The notes: generated by a model not told the origin, from the sequence alone. A stretch of 64,000 nt of DNA from Pseudanabaena sp. (GCA_003249015.1 QBLS01000001.1:62001-126000); one strand, 5' to 3'. Shown: positions 44,574-53,901, counted from the first letter of the stretch. Translations and numbers: made by a program.

Positions 44574-44990
44574 TCACCAATCACCAAAGGTTCGAGGGCA
44601 AGTTTCCAAATCTAAACCTTTAGCCTGTTCACTCGCATTTCTCAGATTTACCCACGCATTGAGCTTAACTAAATCAAATCCGACGGTATAGCTATCGCCT
44701 ATTTGAATTAGGGGTCGGCGAATGATAATCGGGTACTTGACCATTAGCCCTAAAGCGGTCTGCTCATCGAGCTTTTCAGGTACAATTTCGCCATCTCTAA
44801 TTTGCGGAGCCGTGCGATTAAACCATTCCCATAGAGGTTTATCTTTGAGAAATTGGTGTAGAGTTTCAGGACTCCAAGATTGCGTCAAGAGGTTTTGGGA
44901 TTTAACAGTATGACCCACAGATTGGAGAATGTCCTTCTGCTTGGTATTATTGACGCACCCTGGTTTCTCATAAAAAATAATGATTGCCAT
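44574..44990 (-). CDS. nifO: NifO: ArsC-like nitrogenase-associated protein
   Basis: 138 residues with an ArsC/Spx thioredoxin-like fold: IIFYEKPGCVNNTKQKDIL with the N-terminal Cys12, then PLWEWFNRTAPQIRDGEI and YPIIIRRPLIQIGDSYTVGFD. The family is found in nif clusters and has been linked to molybdenum or nitrate-related control of FeMo-cofactor synthesis. It lacks the arsenate reductase chemistry context. Part of the leftward nif run. Confidence 0.88.
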   Translation of the reverse strand: MAIIIFYEKPGCVNNTKQKDILQSVGHTVKSQNLLTQSWSPETLHQFLKDKPLWEWFNRTAPQIRDGEIVPEKLDEQTALGLMVKYPIIIRRPLIQIGDSYTVGFDLVKLNAWVNLRNASEQAKGLDLETCPRTFGDW

Positions 44991-45033
44991 ATGGTTTATA
45001 GGTTTGCTTAATACACAAATCCCATTTACTTTG

Positions 45034-45134
45034 AGAGGTTCGATCCCTCTGCCTTCGGCATCCCCCTTAAAAAGGGGGACACTTGATTTTTTAGGCTATC
45101 TAAAGCCCCCCTTTACAAGGGGGGAAGGGGGGAT
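45034..45134. repeat. CCCCCTT double-hairpin repeat, copy 1
   Basis: GAGGTTCGATCCC, then TCCCCCTTAAAAAGGGGGA, a spacer, and GCCCCCCTTTACAAGGGGGG, ending GGGGGGATC. It lies between nifO and the cupin gene. Confidence 0.85.
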
Positions 45135-45143
45135 CAATCAAAC

Positions 45144-45788
45144 TTAGAAGGGTTTTGCAGTGTGCTTTGTCGTGTCAAAAATAAACCGCGATCGCGGTAG
45201 TAGATCGCCATACATAGTGAAACTAAAAGCTGGTTCGTTGCCAATGGCGGTGACTTGATGAATTGCAAGGGGCGTAAAACTGATGATTTCTCCCGCCTTG
45301 AGTATCTTCTCGCCCACCTTCTCGATTTTGTTGGGGAATTGCGGATCATCAACGCGCTTCCAGAAAGTATGTTTCTCCTGCCCCTTAAGAACTGCCACTA
45401 CTCCCCATGTACCATGATTGTGGATATTTGAGGAGATATTGGGCGCAAAGGTCGCAGTCTGCACGGTAAGCGGATAACCGATCTCATTGTAGAGAGTCCG
45501 CGTTGCCATGCCAGTCTTTGGCGAAGGTTCGGGATATTGAGTGTGCAGCCAATAGGAATTGATTGCTAACTGCCTGACGCGCATCCGAATTTGCGGCAAA
45601 TAATCCCATTCGTCTTCCTCATTGGATATGTTCCGCAGCAAATTGATAATCTCGGTCAGGAACTCATGGAAATAATATTTGTCCCTAATCAAGTCCCATT
45701 CCCTAGAGGCGGGACGAGATTCGCAATGTCCGTCATCGGTGACAATCCAATCTTTGCTATTCATGCGGTGGAAAGAAAGACTAATCAT
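45144..45788 (-). CDS. Cupin (cysteine dioxygenase-like) in nif cluster
   Basis: 214 residues from ATG 45788 (preceded by AGAGGTTCC); an upstream Met would overlap fdxB. The cupin core has NISSNIHNHGTWGVVAVLKGQEKHTFWKR (metal-binding HNH...E) and FTPLAIHQVTAIGNEPAFSFTMYGDLL (second His), as in the cysteine dioxygenase superfamily. Similar genes occur in cyanobacterial nif clusters, though I know of no proven role. Cysteine oxidation or sulfur handling is a possibility. Confidence 0.78.
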   Translation of the reverse strand: MISLSFHRMNSKDWIVTDDGHCESRPASREWDLIRDKYYFHEFLTEIINLLRNISNEEDEWDYLPQIRMRVRQLAINSYWLHTQYPEPSPKTGMATRTLYNEIGYPLTVQTATFAPNISSNIHNHGTWGVVAVLKGQEKHTFWKRVDDPQFPNKIEKVGEKILKAGEIISFTPLAIHQVTAIGNEPAFSFTMYGDLLPRSRFIFDTTKHTAKPF

Positions 45789-45796
45789 AGGAACCT

Positions 45797-46099
45797 CTAG
45801 GCGATCGCTAAGGCTAAAGGTGCATGGGTGTAGCAATTTTTAGGACAAACTCGCGAACAAGCTTCACAGCCAATGCAGTTGGCAGCATTAGCGATCGTCA
45901 TTACCTTCTTCTCAATTTCATCTTCATCATCTTCATCCACAAATTCGCCTTCGTCATTCATGCCCATGAGTCCCAGCACTCCGCGTCCGCAGACCTTGAA
46001 GCATCGAGCGCAACCAATACATTTATGTTGATCGATCGCTTGCACAAATTTTGGTAGCCATTCTTTGCCGCCAAAGGTTAAACCAGTTAGAGTTGCCAT
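45797..46099 (-). CDS. fdxB: Ferredoxin III, nif-specific (FdxB), 2x[4Fe-4S]
   Basis: 100 residues. N-terminal nif-specific [16 protein letters not shown], then [12 protein letters not shown] (C27, C30, C33, C37), an acidic insert [11 protein letters not shown], and [12 protein letters not shown] (C75, C78, C81, C85). All eight ligands are present. It presumably carries electrons to cofactor assembly or nitrogenase. Located 20 bases after fdxH. Confidence 0.93.
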   Translation of the reverse strand: MATLTGLTFGGKEWLPKFVQAIDQHKCIGCARCFKVCGRGVLGLMGMNDEGEFVDEDDEDEIEKKVMTIANAANCIGCEACSRVCPKNCYTHAPLALAIA

Positions 46100-46119
46100 G
46101 ATTAAATTTGCTCCAAATT

Positions 46120-46419
46120 CTAAACAAGATAGGGTTCTTGGTGGGTGCGAATCGTACAGTCAGAGAGGGGATAGGAGACACAAAGAAGGGCAAATCCTTT
46201 TTCGATCTGCTCGTCATCAAGAAAGTTTTGATCTTCCTGATTGACAGTGCCTTGTTCCACTTTGCCAACACAACTAGAACAAGAGCCTGCATTACAAGAA
46301 GATGGGAGTTCTAATCCTGCATCCTCTGCGGCTTGCAGAATGGTTGTGTCTTCATCAATGGGAATGGTGATGTCGATCTGTTTCTTCTTGTTGTACAGTC
46401 GCACATTGTATGTAGCCAT
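46120..46419 (-). CDS. fdxH: Heterocyst-type [2Fe-2S] ferredoxin FdxH
   Basis: 99 residues, plant-type ferredoxin fold with CNAGSCSSC (C42, C47, C50) and C80 (FALLC). N-terminus [24 protein letters not shown] is like FdxH, the direct electron donor to NifH in cyanobacteria. Its place beside hesB supports this over photosynthetic PetF. Confidence 0.93.
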   Translation of the reverse strand: MATYNVRLYNKKKQIDITIPIDEDTTILQAAEDAGLELPSSCNAGSCSSCVGKVEQGTVNQEDQNFLDDEQIEKGFALLCVSYPLSDCTIRTHQEPYLV

Positions 46420-46488
46420 ATTTAAAACCTCCGAAATAATTGAAATGATTAATATTGATAAAGTCCACTGACTAAGGTTTTAGGGTTA

Positions 46489-46587
46489 GATCCCCCCTAC
46501 CCCCCTTAGAAAGGGGGGCTTTAGGCAATTGAAATAATTAAGTCCCCCTTTTTAAGGGGGATGCCGAAGGCAGGGGGATCAAACCTC
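46489..46587. repeat. CCCCCTT double-hairpin repeat, copy 2
   Basis: GATCCCCCCTACCCCCCTTAG then AAAGGGGGGC, a spacer, and TCCCCCTTTTTAAGGGGGA, ending GGGGATCAAACCTC. Opposite orientation to copy 1. It fills the hesB-fdxH gap. Confidence 0.85.
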
Positions 46588-46611
46588 TAAACGTAGGTGA
46601 GAGCGCCGTAA

Positions 46612-46977
46612 CTAGCTGCAAGGCACAGCCGAGGGAGTACAGTCTCCAGCCTGGAAGGATTGACCACAGCCGCAGGAACCCGTGGCATTGGGGTTCTCGA
46701 ATTTGAAGCCACTTTCTAGCAAGCCATCAACATAATCGACAACGACACCATTCAGTAAGGGGGCGCTTTGAGAATCAATATAAACGCGCACCTTCCCTAC
46801 CTGTTCCACAATGTCATCAGGCTTTTGCTTGTTGGTGATGTCTAGGGTGTATTGATAGCCGTTGCAACCACCATCTTTAACACCAAGGCGGATGCCCTTG
46901 TCGGTAGTGCGATCGCCTGTGCCTCTGAGGAAAGTGCGTAAGCGTAATTCAGCTTTTTCGGTGAGAATAATTGACAT
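46612..46977 (-). CDS. hesB: HesB/IscA-type iron-sulfur assembly protein
   Basis: 121 residues, A-type Fe-S carrier with C38 (DGGCNGYQY) and C102, C104 (GSCGCGQSF). The short C-terminal extension with further cysteines (AGDCTPSAVPCS) is less usual. In cyanobacterial nif operons HesB follows HesA and supports nitrogenase cluster assembly. Confidence 0.94.
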   Translation of the reverse strand: MSIILTEKAELRLRTFLRGTGDRTTDKGIRLGVKDGGCNGYQYTLDITNKQKPDDIVEQVGKVRVYIDSQSAPLLNGVVVDYVDGLLESGFKFENPNATGSCGCGQSFQAGDCTPSAVPCS

Positions 46978-47033
46978 AGAAATCTCCTTGAAATTTTGGG
47001 GTTAAGAGAGTCAGGTGCTTTACACCACACTCC

Positions 47034-47873
47034 TCAATAATGAGAAGAAGTTTGGACTAGTAGTTTTGAGAAAGAGGGAATGCGCTGACTGGTGACTTTC
47101 TTCGTCGTGGGAACTGGCGATCGCTTGTTTCTCTGCTGTCCGCATACGGGGCAATCGGGATCAAGATGAGTGCGTCGTTTAGCAAACTCTAACCGTCCTA
47201 GATCCATCGTCAAAAGCTGTGATAGCAAGGGCGAACTAAATCCTGTCAAGAATTTAATTGCCTCCAGAGCCGTTAAACAGGCTAAAGTCCCTGACACCGC
47301 ACCAAGAACCCCAAACCCACGTCGATCCCAATCGGGCTTTTCAGGGAATAAACAAGATAGACATCCCGTTTCATGGGGAATGATGGTGGTGAGATAGGCT
47401 TCCATATCGTTCATGGCAGCTTCTACCATCGGACATCGCCAACGGACACAAGCAGCATTGAGCAGATCGCGTTCAGTGAAGTTGTGGGCGCAATCGAGAG
47501 CGATATCTGCGGACTGGACAAGCTCATCAACGTTATCGGCAGTCACATAGTCATTCACCGCTTCAATTTCCACATCGGGATTGATGCTAAGTAGGGTTTC
47601 CTGCGCCTTGAAAACGCGAGGATTCCCCACCCAATCATCGGTCATCAGAACTTGACGATTCATGTCATCGAGACGCAACTCGCCGCCACGAACGAGAATG
47701 AGTTTGCCAATACCTGCAACGGCAAGATAGAGAGCGGCTGTGCCACCCAATCCGCCCACACCTGTGACCAAAACTGTGGAAGATTTGAGCTTTCGTTGCG
47801 CTTCTTCGCCAAAGTTAGACAGCATCATTTGGCGGCGATAACGTTCTACTTCTGTAGGTGTCAGAGATGTCAT
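47034..47873 (-). CDS. hesA: HesA: ThiF/MoeB-family adenylyltransferase
   Basis: 279 residues. E1-like Rossmann core with ATP-binding GVGGLGGTAALYLA, RRQMMLSNFGEEAQ N-terminus, DDMNRQVLMTDDWVG, and two zinc-binding pairs CLSC and CPVC. HesA is a nif-linked member of the family in cyanobacteria; roles in sulfur or molybdenum transfer are proposed. Starts 2 bases after nifW ends. Confidence 0.92.
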   Translation of the reverse strand: MTSLTPTEVERYRRQMMLSNFGEEAQRKLKSSTVLVTGVGGLGGTAALYLAVAGIGKLILVRGGELRLDDMNRQVLMTDDWVGNPRVFKAQETLLSINPDVEIEAVNDYVTADNVDELVQSADIALDCAHNFTERDLLNAACVRWRCPMVEAAMNDMEAYLTTIIPHETGCLSCLFPEKPDWDRRGFGVLGAVSGTLACLTALEAIKFLTGFSSPLLSQLLTMDLGRLEFAKRRTHLDPDCPVCGQQRNKRSPVPTTKKVTSQRIPSFSKLLVQTSSHY

Positions 47874-47875
47874 AA

Positions 47876-48205
47876 CTATTCCTCCTCATCGTCATTGCCG
47901 ATATCGCTCAGCATGACAACGTTATGAGGCTTTTGATGAAAGACTTTGAATAGCTTCTGCTCGATCGCATTGGAGGTTTGCAAAGTAGCATAGGAATTTT
48001 CTAGAGCTTCTCGATAAAAACTCAGTTTTTCTGCTTCAGCAGCTTCGACAAATTTATTGTCGATTTCTTCCAAAGACTGCGAGAATTTTTTGAGAATGTG
48101 CAAGCGATTGATATTTACAACTTGCGGATCGTAGTCAAGCTCGAAAAAATCGAAATATTGTTCCGCATCGGTCAATTTCCGAAATTCGCTAAGTGTACCA
48201 ACCAT
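47876..48205 (-). CDS. nifW: Nitrogenase stabilising/protective protein NifW
   Basis: 109 residues: EFRKLTDAEQYFDFFELDYDPQVVNINRLHILKKFSQ is the NifW signature. The protein associates with MoFe protein and helps its maturation or oxygen protection. Ends with an acidic tail GNDDEEE. Confidence 0.93.
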   Translation of the reverse strand: MVGTLSEFRKLTDAEQYFDFFELDYDPQVVNINRLHILKKFSQSLEEIDNKFVEAAEAEKLSFYREALENSYATLQTSNAIEQKLFKVFHQKPHNVVMLSDIGNDDEEE

Positions 48206-48206
48206 A

Positions 48207-48446
48207 TCAGTCGCTCCTATTCTGTTCGAGGATGATTAATTGTTTCTTCAGTCCATCAATTTGATGAAAGATGTCATAGGTTTTGGCTGCTACGTCCATC
48301 AGTTGGTCGTAGTCGGTGGGTAGCCCTTCCGCGAGATCATGCAGATCCATTTTCATTTGACCTGCCTTGCTGTTCAGCCGCTTGATCTTAGTTTTGAGTT
48401 CGTCAATACTAAGTCCTGCGATCGCTATATCTATCACTTGCACCAT
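48207..48446 (-). CDS. DUF683/CCE_0567-family protein
   Basis: 79 residues from ATG 48446; the frame extends 9 codons further, but the conserved MVQ-type start is at 48446. A coiled helical protein (LSIDELKTKIKRLNSKAGQMKMDLHDLAEGLPTDYDQLMDVAAKTYDIFHQIDGLKKQLIILE). The family is found almost only in nif clusters and forms helical hairpins; function not settled. Ends two bases before nifW. Confidence 0.9.
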   Translation of the reverse strand: MVQVIDIAIAGLSIDELKTKIKRLNSKAGQMKMDLHDLAEGLPTDYDQLMDVAAKTYDIFHQIDGLKKQLIILEQNRSD

Positions 48447-48485
48447 ACTCGTTTCCTTGGTTAATAAGAGCAAACATCAACGTTA

Positions 48486-48539
48486 ACTTCGACTTCGCTC
48501 AGTTAACGAAAATCTAAGCTGACTGAGCGAAGTCGAAGT
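48486..48539. repeat. CTGAGCGAAGTCGAAG inverted repeat, second copy
   Basis: Arms ACTTCGACTTCGCTCAG and CTGAGCGAAGTCGAAGT around a 20-base loop. Same arms as the element at 18831-18907. It overlaps the stop region of the DUF269 gene. Confidence 0.8.
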
Positions 48540-49027
48540 CAGGCTTTGGCAACTTCAGGGAATTTAGTCGCATACTCAACGCCTTGCTGTGCAAGTTTTT
48601 CACCTTCTTCTCCCAACTTTTCGAGTGAGTCGAATCCAAAGCGTTGAGCATCGCGCAAGGTGCGAGTTGTCACCAACAAGCGACCAGAGAAAATCAAAGC
48701 CCAACCAAATCCTTCATGACTGAGATCGACAACTACTTGGCAAAGAAGTCCCGATTGCTGTTCGATGCGAAGGGCGATCGCACGGTAAAAAGCAAAAACT
48801 CGACTTTTGGTAATCGGATCGACCTCACCATCAACGGAAATTTTGCGTTTTTGTTGTTTGGTGAGAATGAAGGGCTTAAGCAGAAGTTCATCTGCCCAGT
48901 TGCGATAGGTTCCATAGCCATCGTTAACGCGGATTTGCTGGACGAGTGCTTGTAAAAACGGGCTTTGTTTAATTACTTCTGCACCATTTACAGGGCTAGC
49001 AGTTTCTAATGTACTTGTTGCGGTCAT
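48539..49027 (-). CDS. NifX-associated protein, DUF269
   Basis: 162 residues: SPFLQALVQQIRVNDGYGTYRNWADELLLKPFILTKQQKRKISVDGEVDPITKSRVFAFYRAIALRIEQQSG and GFGWALIFSGRLLVTTRTLRDAQRFGFDSLEKL are the DUF269 pattern. The gene always travels with nifX; a role in FeMo-cofactor trafficking is suspected. Confidence 0.92.
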   Translation of the reverse strand: MTATSTLETASPVNGAEVIKQSPFLQALVQQIRVNDGYGTYRNWADELLLKPFILTKQQKRKISVDGEVDPITKSRVFAFYRAIALRIEQQSGLLCQVVVDLSHEGFGWALIFSGRLLVTTRTLRDAQRFGFDSLEKLGEEGEKLAQQGVEYATKFPEVAKA

Positions 49028-49087
49028 AGAGTTCTCCTTGTTTTGGTTTGTTGGTAAATCTCAATCTTTGACTACGTTTTAAGGTTT

Positions 49088-49168
49088 AGATCCCCCCTAG
49101 CCCCCCTTATAAAGGGGGGAAAAGAATCGTATTATCTTCTTCCCCCTTTATAAGGGGGATTGAGGGGA
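49088..49168. repeat. CCCCCTT double-hairpin repeat, copy 3
   Basis: GATCCCCCCTAGCCCCCCTTA with TAAAGGGGGG, a 28-base spacer, and TCCCCCTTTATAAGGGGGA. Located between nifX and DUF269. Confidence 0.85.
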
Positions 49169-49182
49169 ATCTCTTCCAATTC

Positions 49183-49584
49183 TCAACCAGTTTCTAAATC
49201 ATCAAAATCTTGGACTGGTGGTTGCAGCGCTTTCCTCAACCAAGGGGGAGGATTGCCTTGCAGGGTTAGCACCAATTTATTTAGTACCTCCGCGATTTCT
49301 TCCTCTTCCGACTTCGCTTTAATCGGTGTAACTCGCTTGCGAATCAGACGGGCAGCAGCGCTACCACCGATCGCGGAAACATAGACAATGGTGCAACCAA
49401 CTAATGCTTCGATTTTGGGAACCAGCTTGTCTTCGTTGCCATCCTCTTTTAACTCTCCTTTAAAAGTGAGCGTATCCACAAATTGATATCCTTCCGTCGT
49501 GACTTCATAAACATCAATCTCCTTCGCCCAGCCAAAGTGGGCATTAATGTGAATGCGATCGCTTGTCGTAAATGCAACCTTCAT
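49183..49584 (-). CDS. nifX: FeMo-cofactor biosynthesis protein NifX
   Basis: 133 residues: MKVAFTTSDRIHINAHFGWAKEIDVYEVTTEGYQFV, VGCTIVYVSAIGGSAAARLIRKRVTPIKA. NifX binds NifB-co and VK-cluster and passes them to NifEN. Directly downstream of the nifEN fusion, 55 bases apart. Confidence 0.94.
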   Translation of the reverse strand: MKVAFTTSDRIHINAHFGWAKEIDVYEVTTEGYQFVDTLTFKGELKEDGNEDKLVPKIEALVGCTIVYVSAIGGSAAARLIRKRVTPIKAKSEEEEIAEVLNKLVLTLQGNPPPWLRKALQPPVQDFDDLETG

Positions 49585-49639
49585 GAAGATTCTCCTAATT
49601 AACCCAATTTTTTACTTTTGCCTTATGCCTTTTTACTTT

Positions 49640-52357
49640 TTACTTCTCTTCGGCTTCTAGCCAAATATTGCCAAGCTCAAAAAGTAGTTCCATCGTGCCG
49701 CGATAACCAACGATGCTGCGATGTCCATTACCTAGGCGATCTAGAATGGGGAAGCCTAAACGGTAAAGGGGAATGCCTAACTTCTTAGCAGTTCTCTTGC
49801 CGTTAGAATTAGTTACCATCAGATCAGAACCTGCGGCGAGGTTTTCTAAATCTTCGAGATCGCCAATTGTTACTGCGGCGATCGGTAACTTCTCTAATAG
49901 GGGCGATCGCGTCGTGGTGACGGCAGCTTGCAGTTCTACGCCCATTTCTGACAGCCACCAAGCGACGCTGTAGAGCAGATCGGGTTCTAGAGCGAGAGAA
50001 ACACGCTTGCGCCCGAAATAGAAGTGGGTATCGAGAATCGCATCTTGGAGTTGTTGTCTTTGATAGCGATATTTCTCAGGTACGTCAACCCCACTCAATT
50101 GATGGAGTTGTTGCAAGATCAGATCGGTTGCACCTAGCCCCGTAAGGCGATCAAATACTTGATAATCAGTACCAAAGCGTTCTTGCAGAATTGTCGCCGC
50201 AGTTCGCATACTTTCACCCAAGGCGAGGGTAAATACAGAACTACCAATGCTGTGAATCTGCTCTAGAGTTGTTCCGCCTGTAGTGACGGGACTGTAACTC
50301 TCGCTCAAATGTCCATCCATCGAACTCGAAAGATCGGGAATGAAAATTGGCGATAGTCCAAAGGAGTTAATGATTTCTTTAATCTCTTGGATATCTCCAG
50401 GGGCTAAAGCCGAACTTGCTAAGACCGTTACCTGTTGAGGATCTTTGATGCCCTCCAGTGGCAGCGATCGCAAAATGCTTTCGATTACTGCTGCATAGCC
50501 ATCCTGTAACGCACCTCGGAAATCGGGAGTGGAAGCAAAGGCGATCGCTAGTTGATCAAGCTCAGGATGTTTCTGACGGAAGGTTCGGAGAATACCATCC
50601 ATATCATCGCCGCGAGTTTCCGTTAAGCCTGTGGTGCAGAGTCCGATAATTTCGGGCTGAGACTTTTCCACTAGTGTTAAAATCGCCTGTGCAATATTGT
50701 CCTCACCACCGAGAATTGTCGTAACTTCTGTCATCGCTGTGGTAGCAAGAGGAATTGCTTCGCGGAAATGGCGGACGAGTTGCACCTTCGCAAAGGCGGT
50801 ACAGCCTTGGGAACCATGCATTAATGGCATTGCTCCCTTTAATCCTAGAAAAGCAAGGGATGCACCGAGAGGCTGACTTTGTTTGAGAGAATTGACAGTA
50901 ACTGACTTTTTCGATGCAACGATATCGGTTTTAACTTGTGATGTATCGCCATCAAGTAATAAAGCTTTGCCGAACGCAATGGGATCTTCCCAAGGTGCAG
51001 GCTGGCGGACTTGCGCCCAAATCGGGCTATAGAGAGCTTCGTCGAGTTCTCTGGCAATCTCGATCATACCCACGTAGCCAGCATAAGGATGATGGCGCTC
51101 TTGGTTGATATCGAGAAAGGGAATCCTTGCTTTGAGTGCGGTGTATTGGTTGCGTCCACCTGCGATTAACATATCAGCTTGGGTTTTAGCGATCGTGATT
51201 AGAAGTTCTTGGGCGTTCCCTTTCTCCATCATGATCCCATCTTTACTGAGCAAGGCGCGAATTTTTGCCTTATCTTCTTCCGTACTCTTCTTGGTACTGG
51301 TGGCAACCACTTCCATACCTAAATCTTTTGCAGCAGAAATGATTGACCAACTTTTGACACCGCCTGTGTAGAGAACGACTTTTTTACCCTTGAGGCGATC
51401 TCGGTATGGTGCAAGTTCGCGATCAAGATTCGCTGATTCCTCTGCGATCAGCTTTTCAACACGATCTTGAAGGTCGCGATCGCCTAATTTCGTAGCAATA
51501 TTGCGTAGACATTGATTCATGTCGGCAATCCCATAGAAAGATTCTTCGGTGTAGGGAATGCCATAGCGCTCTTCCATCTTTCGAGCGACATTGATTAATG
51601 CTTTAGAACAGATGAGAACATTCAATTTTGCACGGTGAGCATGACAAACTTCTTTATAGGTAGCATCACCTGTAATTTTCGATAATACGCGAATGCCCAA
51701 TTTCTCAAATAAGGGCAGCACACTCCACATTTCACCTGCGATATTGTATTCACCAATCAGATTGATATCGTAGGGAGTGGTATATTCAGGTTCAGCAGTG
51801 CCAATCACATATTCTAATAAAGCCTCGCCGCCCATGCGATTTCCTAAATTCTTGGTTCCAGCGAACCCTGGTGAATTAATGGGAACGACGGGAATACCTG
51901 TTCGTTCGGCTGCTTTTTGACAGACTGCTTCGAGATCGTCACCAATCAGGGCGGTTACACAGGTGTTATACACAAACACTGCCGCAGGTTGATAACGTTG
52001 TTGAACTTCTAAAATTGCCTTGTAGAGCTTTTTCTCACCACCGAAGATAATATCGTTTTCGCTGAGGTCGGTGGTAAAGCCCATTTTATACATGGTCGAA
52101 CCTGAAGACAGGCTACCTCTTGCACCCCAAGAATTTCCACCACAAGCGATCGGGGCATGGACGAGATGGGCAACATCAGTAATTGGTACGAGGGCGATCG
52201 ATGCGCCATCAAAGGCACAGCCACCTTGCGCTGCTCCAGGTTGGGCTTGTTGTGAGCAAGCTTTGTTTTTTTTCTGCCCATCTTTGTGATGATGATGATT
52301 ATGCTCACAGGCAGTCTCAGAGAGGAGTTCGTTAATTTTTCCTTGTGTGAGTTTCAT
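49640..52357 (-). CDS. nifEN: Fused NifE-NifN FeMo-cofactor scaffold
   Basis: 905 residues in one uninterrupted frame. NifE part (1 to about 457): [11 protein letters not shown] histidine stretch, [57 protein letters not shown], ending [24 protein letters not shown] linker of ~25 residues (about 459-483) follows. NifN part (from about 484): [65 protein letters not shown], ending [20 protein letters not shown]. The heterotetramer NifE2N2 completes FeMo-cofactor before insertion into NifD; the fusion would fix the 1:1 stoichiometry. Confidence 0.96.
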   Translation of the reverse strand: MKLTQGKINELLSETACEHNHHHHKDGQKKNKACSQQAQPGAAQGGCAFDGASIALVPITDVAHLVHAPIACGGNSWGARGSLSSGSTMYKMGFTTDLSENDIIFGGEKKLYKAILEVQQRYQPAAVFVYNTCVTALIGDDLEAVCQKAAERTGIPVVPINSPGFAGTKNLGNRMGGEALLEYVIGTAEPEYTTPYDINLIGEYNIAGEMWSVLPLFEKLGIRVLSKITGDATYKEVCHAHRAKLNVLICSKALINVARKMEERYGIPYTEESFYGIADMNQCLRNIATKLGDRDLQDRVEKLIAEESANLDRELAPYRDRLKGKKVVLYTGGVKSWSIISAAKDLGMEVVATSTKKSTEEDKAKIRALLSKDGIMMEKGNAQELLITIAKTQADMLIAGGRNQYTALKARIPFLDINQERHHPYAGYVGMIEIARELDEALYSPIWAQVRQPAPWEDPIAFGKALLLDGDTSQVKTDIVASKKSVTVNSLKQSQPLGASLAFLGLKGAMPLMHGSQGCTAFAKVQLVRHFREAIPLATTAMTEVTTILGGEDNIAQAILTLVEKSQPEIIGLCTTGLTETRGDDMDGILRTFRQKHPELDQLAIAFASTPDFRGALQDGYAAVIESILRSLPLEGIKDPQQVTVLASSALAPGDIQEIKEIINSFGLSPIFIPDLSSSMDGHLSESYSPVTTGGTTLEQIHSIGSSVFTLALGESMRTAATILQERFGTDYQVFDRLTGLGATDLILQQLHQLSGVDVPEKYRYQRQQLQDAILDTHFYFGRKRVSLALEPDLLYSVAWWLSEMGVELQAAVTTTRSPLLEKLPIAAVTIGDLEDLENLAAGSDLMVTNSNGKRTAKKLGIPLYRLGFPILDRLGNGHRSIVGYRGTMELLFELGNIWLEAEEK

Positions 52358-52395
52358 GGCACAAATTTGGGTGAAGGGTAATTGGGAATTGGGAT

Positions 52396-52692
52396 TTAGC
52401 TGGGGAGTTCGGAAAGGTAGATTAGGGCGCGGAGGCGGAGGTTGACAACTTCCTCAAATACAGGATTGATCTTGCAGAGTGCTGGGATATGGTAGGTATA
52501 ACCAAAGGCGCTAACATCGCGTTCAAAGGGACAACTGGCAGGAATGAGATTGCAGATTTTCTCGGCGAATTGGCGATCGCTAAATTCAATACGATTTAGC
52601 CATTGGCGCAGTGGAGAGAAAATATCGATTGCAAAGGATTTACTGGGTTTACTCTGCTCGGTCAGTATGGAGAAAAATCTAGTGGTAGTCAT
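52396..52692 (-). CDS. Mo-dependent nitrogenase C-terminal domain protein (Mo-nitro_C)
   Basis: 98 residues: [71 protein letters not shown]. The CPFER and HIPALCKLNP-type motifs define the small Mo-nitro_C family, found next to nif genes in cyanobacteria. Three cysteines or histidines could bind a metal, but no function is known to me. Between nifP and nifEN. Confidence 0.87.
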   Translation of the reverse strand: MTTTRFFSILTEQSKPSKSFAIDIFSPLRQWLNRIEFSDRQFAEKICNLIPASCPFERDVSAFGYTYHIPALCKINPVFEEVVNLRLRALIYLSELPS

Positions 52693-52912
52693 GACAGTGT
52701 CAACTCTGTGAATAGGGTGAATGAGTATTTGGTAATTACATGGGAGTTATTTAGGCTTGCGATGGGATTCTTTTTTATCTATGTTGCAATCGCGATGCAT
52801 CATGTAATCTTGAAAATATGTGGTGATTAACACCAAGCAACTGACAACTAGGGTTTCCGTCATGATCGTTTACTCTATTTTTTAGGTTTTTAAGAGCTAT
52901 TCATCTTTACTT

Positions 52913-53740
52913 CTAGGAAATTTTTTCTGAAAGCTGTTGTTCGAGTCGCTCTATGCGAAGGAGCAAAGCCTGTAACATGTCAGCCGATGGATCGGCTAAT
53001 TGTTCTTGATTGGCTTGCCCTAAAGAGACTGGCTGATTAGTACGACAAATGCGGGCTGGGACACCAACAACGGTGGTATGGGTTGGGACATCACGTAGCA
53101 CGACAGAGCCTGCCCCAATGCGAGCGTAATCACCAATCTGAATGTTGCCGAGGACTTTAGCGCCTGCACCGACGATCGCTTGGTTGCCGATGCTAGGGTG
53201 ACGCTTGCCAGTTTCTTTGCCTGTACCGCCAAGGGTGACTCCTTGATAGAGCAGTACATAGTCGCCGACGATCGCTGTTTCACCAATGACTACACCCATG
53301 CCGTGGTCAATAAATACCCCTTTGCCAATGCTGGCGGCGGGATGAATGTCAATGCCCGTGATAAATCGCGCACAGTAGGCAAGCAACCTTGGGAGTAAGG
53401 GAATTTGGCGATGGTGTAACCAATGCGTAAAGCGATGGATCACCAAGGCATGTAGCCCCGGATAGCAGCATAAAATCTCTAGCCAATGGTGAGCAGCAGG
53501 ATCGCGATCGGCGATCGCTTGGAAATCAGCCTTGAGTACCTGTAGAACTTCTGTGACTTGTTGCCATTGATGAACAACTTGTGATTGAGCTAATGGCAAT
53601 CGAGCCAGTTGCAACTGATAAAACTGCCAGAGTGAATGTGCAGATGATTTGGCTGGGAAATTCGATGGATATGCTGTGGCACATAGGCGATCAATTTCTT
53701 GATTATCCAAAGTGTCTAGGTGAGAGATGGGTTGCAGCAT
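52913..53740 (-). CDS. nifP: Serine O-acetyltransferase, nif-associated (NifP)
   Basis: 275 residues. Catalyses acetyl-CoA plus serine to O-acetylserine, the precursor of cysteine, meeting the sulfur demand of nitrogenase clusters. The C-terminal left-handed beta-helix has hexapeptide repeats (GIDIHPAASIGKGVFIDHGMGVVIGETAIVGDYVLLYQGVTLGGTGKETGKRHPSIGNQAIVGAGAKVLGNIQIGDYARIGAGSVVLRDVP) with the active-site DHG...H. It is the first gene leftward from the divergent nif control region, with its own array of 22-bp-spaced motifs. Confidence 0.94.
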   Translation of the reverse strand: MLQPISHLDTLDNQEIDRLCATAYPSNFPAKSSAHSLWQFYQLQLARLPLAQSQVVHQWQQVTEVLQVLKADFQAIADRDPAAHHWLEILCCYPGLHALVIHRFTHWLHHRQIPLLPRLLAYCARFITGIDIHPAASIGKGVFIDHGMGVVIGETAIVGDYVLLYQGVTLGGTGKETGKRHPSIGNQAIVGAGAKVLGNIQIGDYARIGAGSVVLRDVPTHTTVVGVPARICRTNQPVSLGQANQEQLADPSADMLQALLLRIERLEQQLSEKIS

Positions 53741-53832
53741 TGCAGTCTCTGACAGTTAGAGGTGCGGTGTTCTGTCTTTCTGCTTATATCAGGTACTGCC
53801 AATCCAACGAAAAAGAATGTTGCGGATAAGAT

Positions 53833-53860
53833 TTATTAAATTAATTAGGAAAGTACTCAA
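53833..53860 (-). promoter_or_regulatory. nifP core promoter
   Basis: On the minus strand TTGAGT (53860-53855), 16 bp, TAATAA (53838-53833), continuing AATCTTATC. It is the mirror image of the nifB promoter with identical spacing. Predicted start about 53826, giving an 85-base leader for nifP. Confidence 0.7.
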
Positions 53861-53901
53861 AGGTCTAAAGCCCTTTGAATAGGGACTTTAACTTTTTTTT
53901 T

